Of a stretch of DNA of 64,000 bases, positions 34,230-43,076 are shown piece after piece (within the stretch, counting starts at the first letter, position 1; every line of letters starts with the position of its first letter). This DNA is from Polynucleobacter aenigmaticus. Lineage in GTDB: Bacteria > Pseudomonadota > Gammaproteobacteria > Burkholderiales > Burkholderiaceae. The stretch is taken from positions 1-64,000 of the forward strand of contig NZ_NGUO01000011.1 of NCBI RefSeq assembly GCF_002206635.1, written 5' to 3'. The position numbers and the translations under genes were made by a program. Under the pieces are notes generated by a model. The model had not been told where the DNA came from and made no database searches. It saw only the letters and a program-made list of their open reading frames with translations.

Positions 34230-34523
34230 GTCAGGGAAATGGGTCTAAATGAATGTGCTGATCCGCATTTATTTGATTTCCCCACTTTAAAGTTGTAATT
34301 TTATTATGTATACCACTTTATAAGAGGATGGCGGGAGGGGGTGAGCTAGATATAGTGAGCTATGAACTGTGGGGGCGTAATTAGACTCCCGTCCTATATT
34401 CAAGATTGCTTTTTTTTAGTCTTCATTAGCAGGATTTAGCTTGGACTTATCTAAATCATTATTCATGATTGTCTAAGTAGATTATTAACTTAACTTACTT
34501 TCACCTTTTCATTTCGGTTACTT

Positions 34524-36002
34524 ATGGATGATCTTCAGCATAATCAAATAGCTCTTAAGCTTGCTCTAGAGGTCATCAATTCTTCCAGTGACATTATTGT
34601 GATTTGCGAAGCTAGTCCCATCGATAAACCAGGACCTCGAATTGTTTATGTCAACGAGGCCTTTGTCAGGGAAACGGGGTATAGCGTAGAAGAGGTAATT
34701 GGAAAAACCCCACGAATTTTGCATGGACCTAAAACAGATCAAGCAACTTCAAAGCGGATTCGCGCTACTTTAGAAAAGTGGCAACCCATTTGTGAAGATG
34801 TACTCAATTATAAAAAAAATGGAGAGGCATTTTGGCAGTCCCTCAATATTTTCCCAGTAGCCGATGAAAGTGGGTGCTTTACCCATTGGGTAGCTATCCA
34901 GCGCAATATTACTGAGCGTAAATTGGCTGAATTAGCTAACTCAAAGATGCAACAGTCCTTTGAGGTGGCCATGCAAGCAGGCGGTATTGGAATTTGGGAA
35001 TGGGACATAGTAAATGACGTTTTGACCTGGGACCATGGGATGTATCAGCTCTATGGGATATCTGAGCAGAATTTTCCCAATGTTTATGATGCTTGGCAAG
35101 CAGCAGTCCACCCCGAAGATCGCTTAAGAGCTGATGAGGATATCCGTAATGCCATCGAGATTGGAGTATTTAATTCTGAATTTAGGGTAGTTTTGCCAAA
35201 TCAAACCATTCGAGATATTTGTGCACATGCCATAGTGATTAAAGATGCTTTGGGTGTTGCTAAAAAGATGATTGGAACCAATTGGGACATATCCAAAATT
35301 AGAGCACGTCAAGCTAACATCGAAAAAATTGCTTTTTTTGATGATTTGACTTCATTGCCTAACCAGCGCCTATTTATGGATCGCTTGAGCCAAGCGATGC
35401 TGATCAGTTCGCGCAAGAAAAATTATGGAGCCCTGATATTTATTGATCTAGATAAATTTAAAGTGATTAATGATGAATATGGTCATTTAGCGGGGGATTG
35501 GTTGCTGGTAGAAGCCTCTAAACGGATTAAAAAATGTTTGCGCCAAACAGATACGGCATCGCGATACGGTGGGGATGAATTTATTGTATTGCTAGGAGAT
35601 CTAAGCGCCAATAAAGACGACGCGAAAATGGAATTGCAAAAGATAGCAGAAAACATCAGAGATTCTTTAAGTGCTCTCTATAGTGTTCCTATTTTTGATG
35701 GCAAAACTAAAGGTAATTTCATTCGGTGTGGCTGTAGTGCAAGCTTAGGCTCGAGCTTATTTTTTGGTCAGCAGCCTGATTCAATCGAGCTTATATATCA
35801 GGCTGACGCTGCAATGTATGAGGCTAAGTCCAAGGGTGGAAATCGAGTTAAGTTTAGTAAGTCAAATTTACTGATGACCACTGAGGATGCAGGGCTAGTT
35901 GAAGATAGTTTAGAAGCAGGAAAAATACTTCTTAATACATCCAATAATCAATTAAAGTTAGCCGAAAGAAGGTATCAGAAACTGAAAAACAAATTAACTT
36001 AA
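34524..36002 (+). CDS. PAS-PAS-GGDEF diguanylate cyclase
   Basis: A 492-residue cytoplasmic protein. PAS domain 1 (about 10-125, ending with the PAC motif WVAIQRNITERK) is followed by PAS 2 (about 145-265, GIWEWDIVNDVLTWDHGM). The GGDEF domain (about 280-455) has DDLTSLPNQRLFMDRL, FIDLDKFKVINDEYGHLAGD and the intact active site RYGGDEF. An RQTD I-site sits five residues before it, so product inhibition is expected. No transmembrane segment is visible. The gene once continued into an HD-GYP domain that now lies in the -1 frame behind the stop. What remains should make c-di-GMP. Confidence 0.92.
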   Translation: MDDLQHNQIALKLALEVINSSSDIIVICEASPIDKPGPRIVYVNEAFVRETGYSVEEVIGKTPRILHGPKTDQATSKRIRATLEKWQPICEDVLNYKKNGEAFWQSLNIFPVADESGCFTHWVAIQRNITERKLAELANSKMQQSFEVAMQAGGIGIWEWDIVNDVLTWDHGMYQLYGISEQNFPNVYDAWQAAVHPEDRLRADEDIRNAIEIGVFNSEFRVVLPNQTIRDICAHAIVIKDALGVAKKMIGTNWDISKIRARQANIEKIAFFDDLTSLPNQRLFMDRLSQAMLISSRKKNYGALIFIDLDKFKVINDEYGHLAGDWLLVEASKRIKKCLRQTDTASRYGGDEFIVLLGDLSANKDDAKMELQKIAENIRDSLSALYSVPIFDGKTKGNFIRCGCSASLGSSLFFGQQPDSIELIYQADAAMYEAKSKGGNRVKFSKSNLLMTTEDAGLVEDSLEAGKILLNTSNNQLKLAERRYQKLKNKLT

Positions 36003-36655
36003 GTCAAGATGAAACGATTGACTTGCTAGTTGCTTTGGCCGCATCTCGTGATGATGAGACTGGTGAGCACCTCATTAGAACCAAAAAATATAACTTGGCT
36101 TTAGTAACTCGCTTATTACAGATAGGGTTTTATTTAGATCAACTGGATGATTCTTTTATTGAGAATATGTGCCGGGCTGCACCATTGCATGATATTGGAA
36201 AAGTGGCTATACCCGATTCCATACTTAGAAAACAAAGTTGTTTAACGGAGGTAGAGTGTGCAGTCATGAAGACACATACTTCAATTGGCTCTAGCATTTT
36301 GCAATGAAACATGAGGAATGGTAAATTCCAAAATGAGGCCATTAGGATGGCAGCAGATATCGCAGTCAGTCACCATGAGAAATGGAATGGTAAGGGTTAT
36401 CCAGCAGAATTATCAGGCGAGTCTATCCCACTTTCTGCTCGAATTATGGCGATTTCCGATATGTATGACGCCTTGGTATTTGTTCGTCCTTATAAAAAAT
36501 CTTGGACACATGAACACGCAGTAGAAGATATTATTAGAAATAAAAATATTGCTTTTGATCCGCCGATCGTAGAAGCGTTTGTATTGGAGAGTGAAAATTT
36601 CAAAGAAATTAAAAATATGTATCGAGATAGTTGGACCATTTTTTATCTGCATTAG
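36003..36655 (+). pseudogene. Decayed HD-GYP domain, former C-terminus of the GGDEF protein
   Basis: Just after the GGDEF stop the -1 frame reads QINLSQDETIDLLVALAASR and continues as a c-di-GMP phosphodiesterase domain: DDETGEH, APLHDIGKVAIPDSIL, MKTHTSIG, then HHEKWNGKGYP and DMYDALVFVRPYKK. Two lesions separate it: a frame change at CTGAAAAACAAATT near 35980 (adding one A would fuse it to GGDEF) and an in-frame TGA at 36305-36307. All the HD-GYP metal and signature motifs remain, so decay is recent. Translation of the two parts could in theory restart at 36023 and 36311, but a split domain is unlikely to work. Confidence 0.85.
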
Positions 36656-36830
36656 GATTTTGCTGCTGATGCGGGTTTACTTAACTGGGCGGCCGCACAA
36701 GGTCTGATTCAGAGTGTGTTGTCTTGCTAATGTATTGCATTTAGCATGCTTATTTTGCAGTATTCAGGTCGTCATTTCACTATAGACGAGTCATTATGCG
36801 ATGAGACAGCAATGCAATTTAAATAGTGAT

Positions 36831-37688
36831 ATGAAAAAAATTTGTTTTAACTTCTTTGTAGTACTCGTTTTATGGACTCCATTCTTGACCCATAGTGAGT
36901 GCATTGGAGATATAGTAGCTAAAAAATCATACTCGGTTTATGTTGTTCCTCAAACGGCGATATCACAGCTCTACAGCTATTGGGTTCCGCTGTTAGAGTC
37001 TTTAGGTAAAAGATCAAACCAGTGTTTTGAGTTGATTGTGCCAGCAACTATTCCTATATTCGAAAAACAGTTACTAAATGGAAAAGCGGATTTTGCATTT
37101 GTTAACCCATACCATGCGGTCATGGCATTTAAAGCTCATCAATATGTCCCTTTGATTGCTGATGGAAAAAATAAATTAGATGGCTTAATTGTTGTGAGGG
37201 CGGATAGCAAGATCAATGAATTGAAGGATTTAAATCATTCGAAAATAGCATTTCCTGCACCCAATGCCTTTGCTGCCTCCTTATTAATTCGGTCTTTCTT
37301 AATGCAAAAGGGGATTAAATTTGAGCCAATATACGTTAAGTCACATAAAAATGTGTATTGGTCTGTCATGACTGGTGATGTTCCTGCAGGAGGCGGTGTA
37401 AACAACACCTTTTTTAGGGAGCCGGATGAAATAAAAAATCAGTTGAGAATTTTATATAAAACGCCCATGTTTATGCCTCATCCATTTATTGCCAATCCCC
37501 GAGTGCCACCTAGTGTCCAACAAGCTGTTCAGAATGCATTTCTTTCAATGAAAAATGATCCGGCTTTAACAGAGATATTAAATAATGTGCAAATTCCAGA
37601 TCCTATAGCTGTCGACTACCGTAAAGACTATATGCCGATTGATAAATTGATATTAGAAAAGTTTGCCGTTAGTAGTGAAAACCAGTAA
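36831..37688 (+). CDS. PhnD-like periplasmic substrate-binding protein
   Basis: A 285-residue exported protein of the phosphate/phosphite/phosphonate-binding (PhnD) fold. The ATG at 36831 is chosen because it gives a proper signal peptide (MKKICFNFFVVLVLWTPFLT); an earlier ATG adds ten polar residues. Body motifs: VPQTAISQLYSYWVPLL, NGKADFAFVNPYHAVMAF, then GLIVVRADSKINELKDLN and AFPAPNAFAASLLIRSFL. No transporter genes follow. Instead its last codons overlap an HD-GYP phosphodiesterase gene with a periplasmic domain, suggesting a sensory role rather than uptake. The ligand is unknown. Confidence 0.82.
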   Translation: MKKICFNFFVVLVLWTPFLTHSECIGDIVAKKSYSVYVVPQTAISQLYSYWVPLLESLGKRSNQCFELIVPATIPIFEKQLLNGKADFAFVNPYHAVMAFKAHQYVPLIADGKNKLDGLIVVRADSKINELKDLNHSKIAFPAPNAFAASLLIRSFLMQKGIKFEPIYVKSHKNVYWSVMTGDVPAGGGVNNTFFREPDEIKNQLRILYKTPMFMPHPFIANPRVPPSVQQAVQNAFLSMKNDPALTEILNNVQIPDPIAVDYRKDYMPIDKLILEKFAVSSENQ

Positions 37689-38970
37689 TCAGGATACTCA
37701 GCCGCCCCCTTACCCTAAATTATTTATTTGGCTGGGCTTGTGCGTTCTTACATTAATCCTTGCCAGCAGTTTTTGGACCTCGATGAGCATTAATCAGGTT
37801 ATTGAAAGTTCATTTAGGGAGTCTGGGGTAAATATTTCTGAGGGGCTGGCTAATGCCGTAGCAGAAAATCTTATTACTAAAGATTATGCCGCTCTTGAGG
37901 TTAACCTTCGTTATGCCCTCTCCAATAGCAATCTCCTTTCTGCTGCAATAACAGACAAGACTGGAAAAGCGATTATCAATTTGAAAAGGGCGGGTATTGG
38001 AATGCGTCACAATCTAGACTTTGGTAGTAAGTTCGCGACCCTAGAGGATGGAGCAGTCAAGCCATTCAATGAGAGCGAGGCAATTGGTTTAGTTTCTTGG
38101 TACCCAATTATTCGAGGTATTCATATTGGATGGGTGAGGGTAGAAGCCTCCAAAATAGACTCACAGAAAATATTAAGCACTTTGTCATTGAATGCGCTCA
38201 TCATCCTTTTCTTATCACTTTCCCTAATTGTTTTATTTAGCATCTGGAAGCTACGAAATTATTTTTCTAATATCAGTACTTGGAATAAAAATATAATTGA
38301 TGCAAATAAATTAAAAGAGCGCGAAGTAATTCACTCCCACATCATGATGATGGAAGCGCTGGGGCAGATGGTCGCTAAAAGGGATTCTGAAACTGGCGCG
38401 CATAACTACCGAGTAACCTATGTCGCTATTCGAATCGCTGAAGAGATGGGATATGCAGGGACTGCAATGCAGTCTCTCATTACGGGAAGTTTCTTGCATG
38501 ATATTGGCAAAGTCGCTATTCCAGATTCTATCTTGCTCAAACCAGGGGCATTGTCAGATGCTGAGTGGGAAATCATGAAAACGCATGTTACTCATGGTGA
38601 GCAAATGGTAATACATATCGGATGGCTCTCCAAAGCCCAAGAGATCGTTGCTAATCATCATGAAAAATGGGATGGAACTGGATATCCCAAGGGAGTTAGC
38701 GGCTCCGATATTCCAATGTCCTCCAGAATATTTATGGTGGCAGATTCCTTTGATGCGCTGTGCTCTGAAAGGCCCTACAAAAAAGTCTTTGATTATGAAA
38801 CATCAATGAACATCATTTATCAAGAAACCGAAACGCATTTTGATCCTCAAGTCGTTCATATTTTTTCCTCGATCTCAAAAGAAATTTATGAGGAGCTGGC
38901 TAGGTTAAGTCCAACTGAAATTAAGGAATTGGTAGCTAGCAGAGTAGATTTATTTTTTTATAATTACTAA
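37675..38970 (+). CDS. Membrane-bound HD-GYP c-di-GMP phosphodiesterase
   Basis: About 431 residues from the GTG at 37675 (a TTG four codons earlier is possible); both starts overlap the upstream binding-protein gene. One membrane helix (about residues 18-40, LFIWLGLCVLTLILASSFW) precedes a periplasmic domain of about 140 residues. A second helix follows (ALIILFLSLSLIVLFSIW), then a coiled linker and a complete HD-GYP domain: RDSETGAHNYR, GSFLHDIGKVAIPDSIL, MKTHVTHGEQ, HHEKWDGTGYPKG, ADSFDALCSERPYKK. It degrades c-di-GMP and so opposes the cyclase upstream. The overlap suggests that the PhnD-like protein feeds the periplasmic sensor. Confidence 0.9.
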   Translation: MKTSNQDTQPPPYPKLFIWLGLCVLTLILASSFWTSMSINQVIESSFRESGVNISEGLANAVAENLITKDYAALEVNLRYALSNSNLLSAAITDKTGKAIINLKRAGIGMRHNLDFGSKFATLEDGAVKPFNESEAIGLVSWYPIIRGIHIGWVRVEASKIDSQKILSTLSLNALIILFLSLSLIVLFSIWKLRNYFSNISTWNKNIIDANKLKEREVIHSHIMMMEALGQMVAKRDSETGAHNYRVTYVAIRIAEEMGYAGTAMQSLITGSFLHDIGKVAIPDSILLKPGALSDAEWEIMKTHVTHGEQMVIHIGWLSKAQEIVANHHEKWDGTGYPKGVSGSDIPMSSRIFMVADSFDALCSERPYKKVFDYETSMNIIYQETETHFDPQVVHIFSSISKEIYEELARLSPTEIKELVASRVDLFFYNY

Positions 38971-39117
38971 GGTGCTTTTTCACTATTTGAACTCTTGTTA
39001 GGATTCAGTTATCACTATGACCTGCATCGATCTTTATTAATGTAGCCGGTCTTTTCCCATCGTATACTCTAATTTAAGACTCTTAGTACGGAGTTTTTTA
39101 TATCTGAGGTGTTGTTG

Positions 39118-39903
39118 ATGAAAAAGTTCGATATCGTTTCCATTTTCTTTGGTCTTATGCTGACAGCGATTGCGGCGTATTTCATGTTGAGGTCTTCACC
39201 TAGCCAAAGTGCTCCTGCATCATCTATACCAACAGTGCAGATTGGTAATCTCATCTGGGATCAAACCGAGATGACCATTGCTGACGTAAAGACTTTTTCA
39301 AATTCCACTGGATTTATCAGCCAAGCTGAGAAGAATGGAGGAGGTCTCTCTTATGAGTCTGGCTTTATAAAGAAACCGGGCTGGACTTGGAAAACTCCTT
39401 ACGGCGTTCTTGCAAAAGATGCTGAGCCAGCAGTTCACCTCAATCAATCTGAAGCCACATCTGTCTGTCGTTATTTTGGGAAGCGTTTACCTACCGATGG
39501 AGAGTGGACAGCAGCCGCATTTGTTGAACAAAGAGCTAATCCGCCTGCGGGTTTCGTTAAAGGACAACGATACCCATTTCCGGGTGGCAGTACTGCGGCA
39601 GTTTCTCATTGCTTAAGTGGCTGTGGTGACTACAAGGGCCTTGCTCCTGTTGGCGCCCTAAACCGCGGTACAGGTCATGTAACATCCAGCACTACTAAAG
39701 CAGGTGTCAATGGTCTATTGGATATGGGCGGCAATGTATGGGAGTGGACCTCCACTGAGCGCAATGGCGGATACATTACTCGCGGGGCATCTTGGTGGTA
39801 TGGCCCTGATAGACAACAGGAGGCTGATATAGAATCAAAGCTGGGGGATATTGCCGTGGTCTATATTGGATTTCGGTGTGTTGCTGATGTCATGAAACAA
39901 TAA
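39118..39903 (+). CDS. SUMF1/EgtB/PvdO-family (formylglycine-generating enzyme-like) protein
   Basis: 261 residues from the ATG at 39118, behind GAGGTG. A membrane anchor or signal segment (about residues 6-26, SIFFGLMLTAIAAYFMLRSS) leads into a SUMF1-type domain: VQIGNLIWDQTEMTIADVK, AVHLNQSEATSVCRYFGKRLPTDGEW, NGLLDMGGNVWEWTST and TRGASWWYGPD, ending YIGFRCVADVM. This fold includes sulfatase-activating enzymes but also many proteins of unrelated or unknown function. The sulfatase-maturing cysteine pair is not obvious. Four bases separate it from the helicase gene, so they may be cotranscribed. Confidence 0.8.
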   Translation: MKKFDIVSIFFGLMLTAIAAYFMLRSSPSQSAPASSIPTVQIGNLIWDQTEMTIADVKTFSNSTGFISQAEKNGGGLSYESGFIKKPGWTWKTPYGVLAKDAEPAVHLNQSEATSVCRYFGKRLPTDGEWTAAAFVEQRANPPAGFVKGQRYPFPGGSTAAVSHCLSGCGDYKGLAPVGALNRGTGHVTSSTTKAGVNGLLDMGGNVWEWTSTERNGGYITRGASWWYGPDRQQEADIESKLGDIAVVYIGFRCVADVMKQ

Positions 39904-39906
39904 GGC

Positions 39907-41232
39907 ATGACTACACCTGTTGTTGATCTCTCACAAATTGAAATCACCCCTGAGTACCAAGCTGTAATTGACGCCATTGAGCGTCGTGACCCCTATATTT
40001 TTGTCAGCGGTAAAGCGGGCACCGGAAAGACGACCTTAATTGGCTATCTTCGAGAAAACATCCCTGGCAATGTCGTCGTAGTTGCACCAACCGGTGTAGC
40101 AGCATTGCAAGTGAAAGGCGTCACGATTCACTCTTTTTTTCGTTTGCCTCCACGTCTGATCTTTCCAGAAGAGGATATCAAGCCCCTCAAAGACAAGCGG
40201 CTTTACAAGGATATTCGCCTACTCATTATTGATGAGATTTCCATGGTGCGCACTGATGTTGTTGATGCCATGGATTTATTTCTGCGAGCCAATGGCCCAC
40301 ATAAAAGCCAGCCTTTTGGTGGTATTCAGGTGATGTTTGTAGGGGACTTATTTCAATTGCCGCCAGTAGTGTCGAGTAGTGATATGCAGGTACTCGCTGA
40401 TCGGGGTTACGAGGGCCCTTATTTCTTTTGCGCCATGGCGCTGCATCGTAAAGATGTCACGATGGTGGAGTTATCCAAAATCTTCCGCCAGAAAGATGCC
40501 CATTTTGCAGCCTTACTTAATCAGATTCGGATTAATGAAGATATCGATGAAGCGCTCGTTACCCTCAATGCCATTTGTTATGAAACTAAGAAAGAGGCTG
40601 ATGATCAAACGATCACTCTGACCACCACCAATGCTAGAGCCGATCAAATCAATAATGCAGGCTTGCGCGCCTTAACTACTGAGCCGAAGATTTATCCTGG
40701 ACAAACTACGGGTAAGTTCAATATTGATGAGCGTAATCTTCCGTCGCCTAATAATCTGGTGCTTAAGGTAGGTGCTAAGGTGATGTTTACTGCAACTGAT
40801 AGTAATTTTCCCAAGCGTTGGGTGAATGGCACGATTGGTATTGTTCGAGAATTGTTACCCAATACCGTCAAGGTGATGGTGCAAAACGGACCTTACTCCA
40901 ATACAGTGGAAGTGAAAGGTCATCAGTGGGAGTCCTATCGCTACGACCATGACATGATGTCGGGGCGGATTTCACCAAACATTATTGGCACCTTTGTACA
41001 AATTCCTTTAATGCTCGCTTGGGCGGTCACTATTCACAAGAGCCAGGGCAAGACCCTCGATAAGATCAAAGTGGATCTATCGTCTGGTGCCTTTGCATCG
41101 GGGCAGGTCTATGTGGCTCTCAGTCGCTGTACCTCCATCGAGGGTATTTCGCTAGAGCGACCCATTTCACCAAGGGATGTGAGTTGTGATCAAGAGGTCA
41201 AGCGCTTTTATATGAACTGCTTGCCTAGTTAG
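39907..41232 (+). CDS. PIF1-like ATP-dependent DNA helicase (superfamily 1B)
   Basis: A 441-residue helicase. The motifs in order are: Walker A VSGKAGTGKTTLIGYLREN (about residues 33-51), Ia VVAPTGVAALQ, II LLIIDEISMVRTDVVDAMD (about 112), III FVGDLFQLPPVV, IV LSKIFRQKDAHFAALLNQIR, and the C-terminal VTIHKSQGKTLDKIKVDLSS with VYVALSRCTSIEGI. Family members unwind DNA 5' to 3' and act on stalled forks and G-quadruplexes. Bacterial PIF1 proteins of this short type are widespread and lack a dedicated operon. All motifs look functional. Confidence 0.92.
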   Translation: MTTPVVDLSQIEITPEYQAVIDAIERRDPYIFVSGKAGTGKTTLIGYLRENIPGNVVVVAPTGVAALQVKGVTIHSFFRLPPRLIFPEEDIKPLKDKRLYKDIRLLIIDEISMVRTDVVDAMDLFLRANGPHKSQPFGGIQVMFVGDLFQLPPVVSSSDMQVLADRGYEGPYFFCAMALHRKDVTMVELSKIFRQKDAHFAALLNQIRINEDIDEALVTLNAICYETKKEADDQTITLTTTNARADQINNAGLRALTTEPKIYPGQTTGKFNIDERNLPSPNNLVLKVGAKVMFTATDSNFPKRWVNGTIGIVRELLPNTVKVMVQNGPYSNTVEVKGHQWESYRYDHDMMSGRISPNIIGTFVQIPLMLAWAVTIHKSQGKTLDKIKVDLSSGAFASGQVYVALSRCTSIEGISLERPISPRDVSCDQEVKRFYMNCLPS

Positions 41233-41233
41233 A

Positions 41234-41434
41234 TTATTCCTCTAATTTGATAATTCGCTTCATATAATCTGCAAATAATGGTACGGTAAATACAGTATCT
41301 CCATGTGATGGGTTATAAATCATCCCCTTCCTTCTTCATAGTCGTGGCGATATCCCCTGATCTTGGTGCTGGCGAGTCAATTTCCGCCATTGCTCTTAAG
41401 TAGTTTATCTCCATTGGCGTGCAGCGATCAAAGC
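41234..41434 (-). pseudogene. Remnant of an AAA+ ATPase gene (C-terminal winged-helix end)
   Basis: On the minus strand one frame reads FDRCTPMEINYLRAMAEIDS, then PAPRSGDIATTMKKEGDDL and a stop. The next frame continues as GMIYNPSHGDTVFTVPLFAD, then YMKRIIKLEE and TAA (41234-41236). These two blocks match, in order, the end of a family of bacterial ATP-binding proteins with an Orc1-like C-terminal winged helix (pattern TPxxxxYLRAMAELGPxPxRSGDIA, then KGMIYSPxHGDTAFTVPLFDxxM). Some 20 residues between them, and all the upstream ATPase domain, are gone. It is wedged between the helicase and the frameshifted transpeptidase gene. Confidence 0.7.
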
Positions 41435-41438
41435 GAAA

Positions 41439-43029
41439 CTAAAACCCTGCCGCCAAGCCATCGCGGCGATGATCGCTCCCAGCGATATAGGCATCTTGAA
41501 TATTTTCACCTAATAAAGCAATCGCTTGGGCGCTACCAAAGTCTAGGCTATTGGCTGGCATGACTGTGACTTCATGACCCATGCTCTTGAGGCCTTCTAC
41601 TGCTGCAGTAGGCATCGATGCCTCTACCGTAAGCTTACCCAGATCGTCAATTCTCCAGCGTGGCGCATCTGAGCAGGCTTGTGGATTGAGATACTCATCG
41701 ACAAAGCGCATCACAAATTGAATATGGCCTTGTGGCTGCATATTGCCACCCATGACGCCAAATGCCATAGTCGGTTTATCACCTTTTGTTAAGAAAGCAG
41801 GAAGGATGGTGTGGAAGGGGCGCTTGCCTGGGCCCACTTGATTAGGATGGCCGTCAATTAAGCTAAAACTCATACCGCGATTATGAAAAGCAATGCCACC
41901 AGGAGCTACTACGCCTGAGCCAAAGCCTTTGAAGTTGGATTGAATGTAAGAAATCATCATGCCGGATTCATCTGCGGCGCACAGATACACAGTGCCACCA
42001 GCATGTGGATCGCCAGCGCTATAAGTTCCAGCCTGCTGATGATCAATCAATGCGGCACGTCCCGCTAAGTAATCCCTATTGAGAAGCGCCTCGGTAGTGA
42101 CATTCATCGTGCTGCACTCAGAGACATAGGCATAGGCATCTGCAAAAGCCATGCGCATGGCTTCTACTTGCAAATGAATACGCTGCGCAGAATTGGCAGG
42201 ATATTGTTTGACATTCGCTGCTTGCAAAATACCCAAAGCCATTTGCGCAGCTATACCTGATCCAGTTGGGGGGGATTTCATGGAGAGTGTAATCGCCATA
42301 ATCGAAGGCCAAAGGCTCTACCCATTCAGGTTTGTTTGCCGCAAAGTCAGCCATCGTGAAACAACCGCCTGTGGCTTGTGCAAAGTCGACCATGCTTTTG
42401 GCTAAGTCACCCGAATAAAAGGACTCTCCTTCAGAATCAGCAATAGCACGTAGTGTCTTTGCTTGTGCAGGGTAGCGCCAGATTTGACCAGCAGTAGGGG
42501 CTTTGCCATCGATTAAGAAAGACTCGGCAAAGCCAGGTTGATTTTTGAGAATCGGGATGGCTTCACGCCATTGACGTGCGATCACGGGCGAAACAGGAAA
42601 GCCATTTTCCGCATAATCAATTGCGCGCTTAAAGAGTTGGGCAAAAGGCAGTTTGCCAAACTTGCGCGATAGCTCAATCCATCCTGAAACCATGCCCGGT
42701 ACCGTCGCGGTATTCCAGCCAATCAGATCCATTGCTGTTTTGCCAGCAAAATACTCTGGAGTCCATGCAGCGGGTGCGCGACCGGAGGCATTCATACCAT
42801 GGAGTTTTTTGCCATCCCAAATCAATGCAAAGCCGTCGCCACCTAAGCCATTCATGGTGGGCTCTACAACTGTCAGCGTGATCGCAGTAGCTAGGGCAGC
42901 ATCAACGGCATTGCCACCATTTTGCAAAGCTTCAATGCCCGCTTGTGTGGCTAATGGCTGTGAACTGGCAACCGCGTTCTTGGCAAGGACTGGGGCACGG
43001 CCGCCACCAAAGGGAGGGGAAATCAACAT
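41439..43029 (-). pseudogene. Gamma-glutamyltransferase-family protein, frameshifted in a C7 tract
   Basis: The gene encodes a cytoplasmic-type gamma-glutamyltranspeptidase family member (no signal peptide). The N-terminal part reads ATQAGIEALQNGGNAVDAAL, EPTMNGLGGDGFALIW and FDYGDYTLHEIPP. The C-terminal part, in another frame, reads TGSGIAAQMALGILQAANV, GGTVYLCAADESGMMISYIQ (with the Thr that becomes the N-terminal nucleophile) and GKRPFHTILPAFLTKGDKP. The frames change in CCCCCCC (about 42268-42274). With six C the two parts would join as HEIPPTGSGIAAQ into a protein of 529 residues, the normal family length. Everything else looks functional, so this is either a very recent mutation or a base-calling error. 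The likely role is glutathione or gamma-glutamyl compound breakdown. Confidence 0.88.
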
Positions 43030-43076
43030 GGATCTAATCTATTCAATAAGAGGGTGTACTTCAAGACAATGGTTAC

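Noticed and set aside
35975..35990. Programmed -1 frameshifting making a GGDEF/HD-GYP fusion
   Set aside because: The CTGAAAAAC site is plausible, but the downstream in-frame TGA at 36305 would still truncate the HD-GYP domain, so decay explains the data better.
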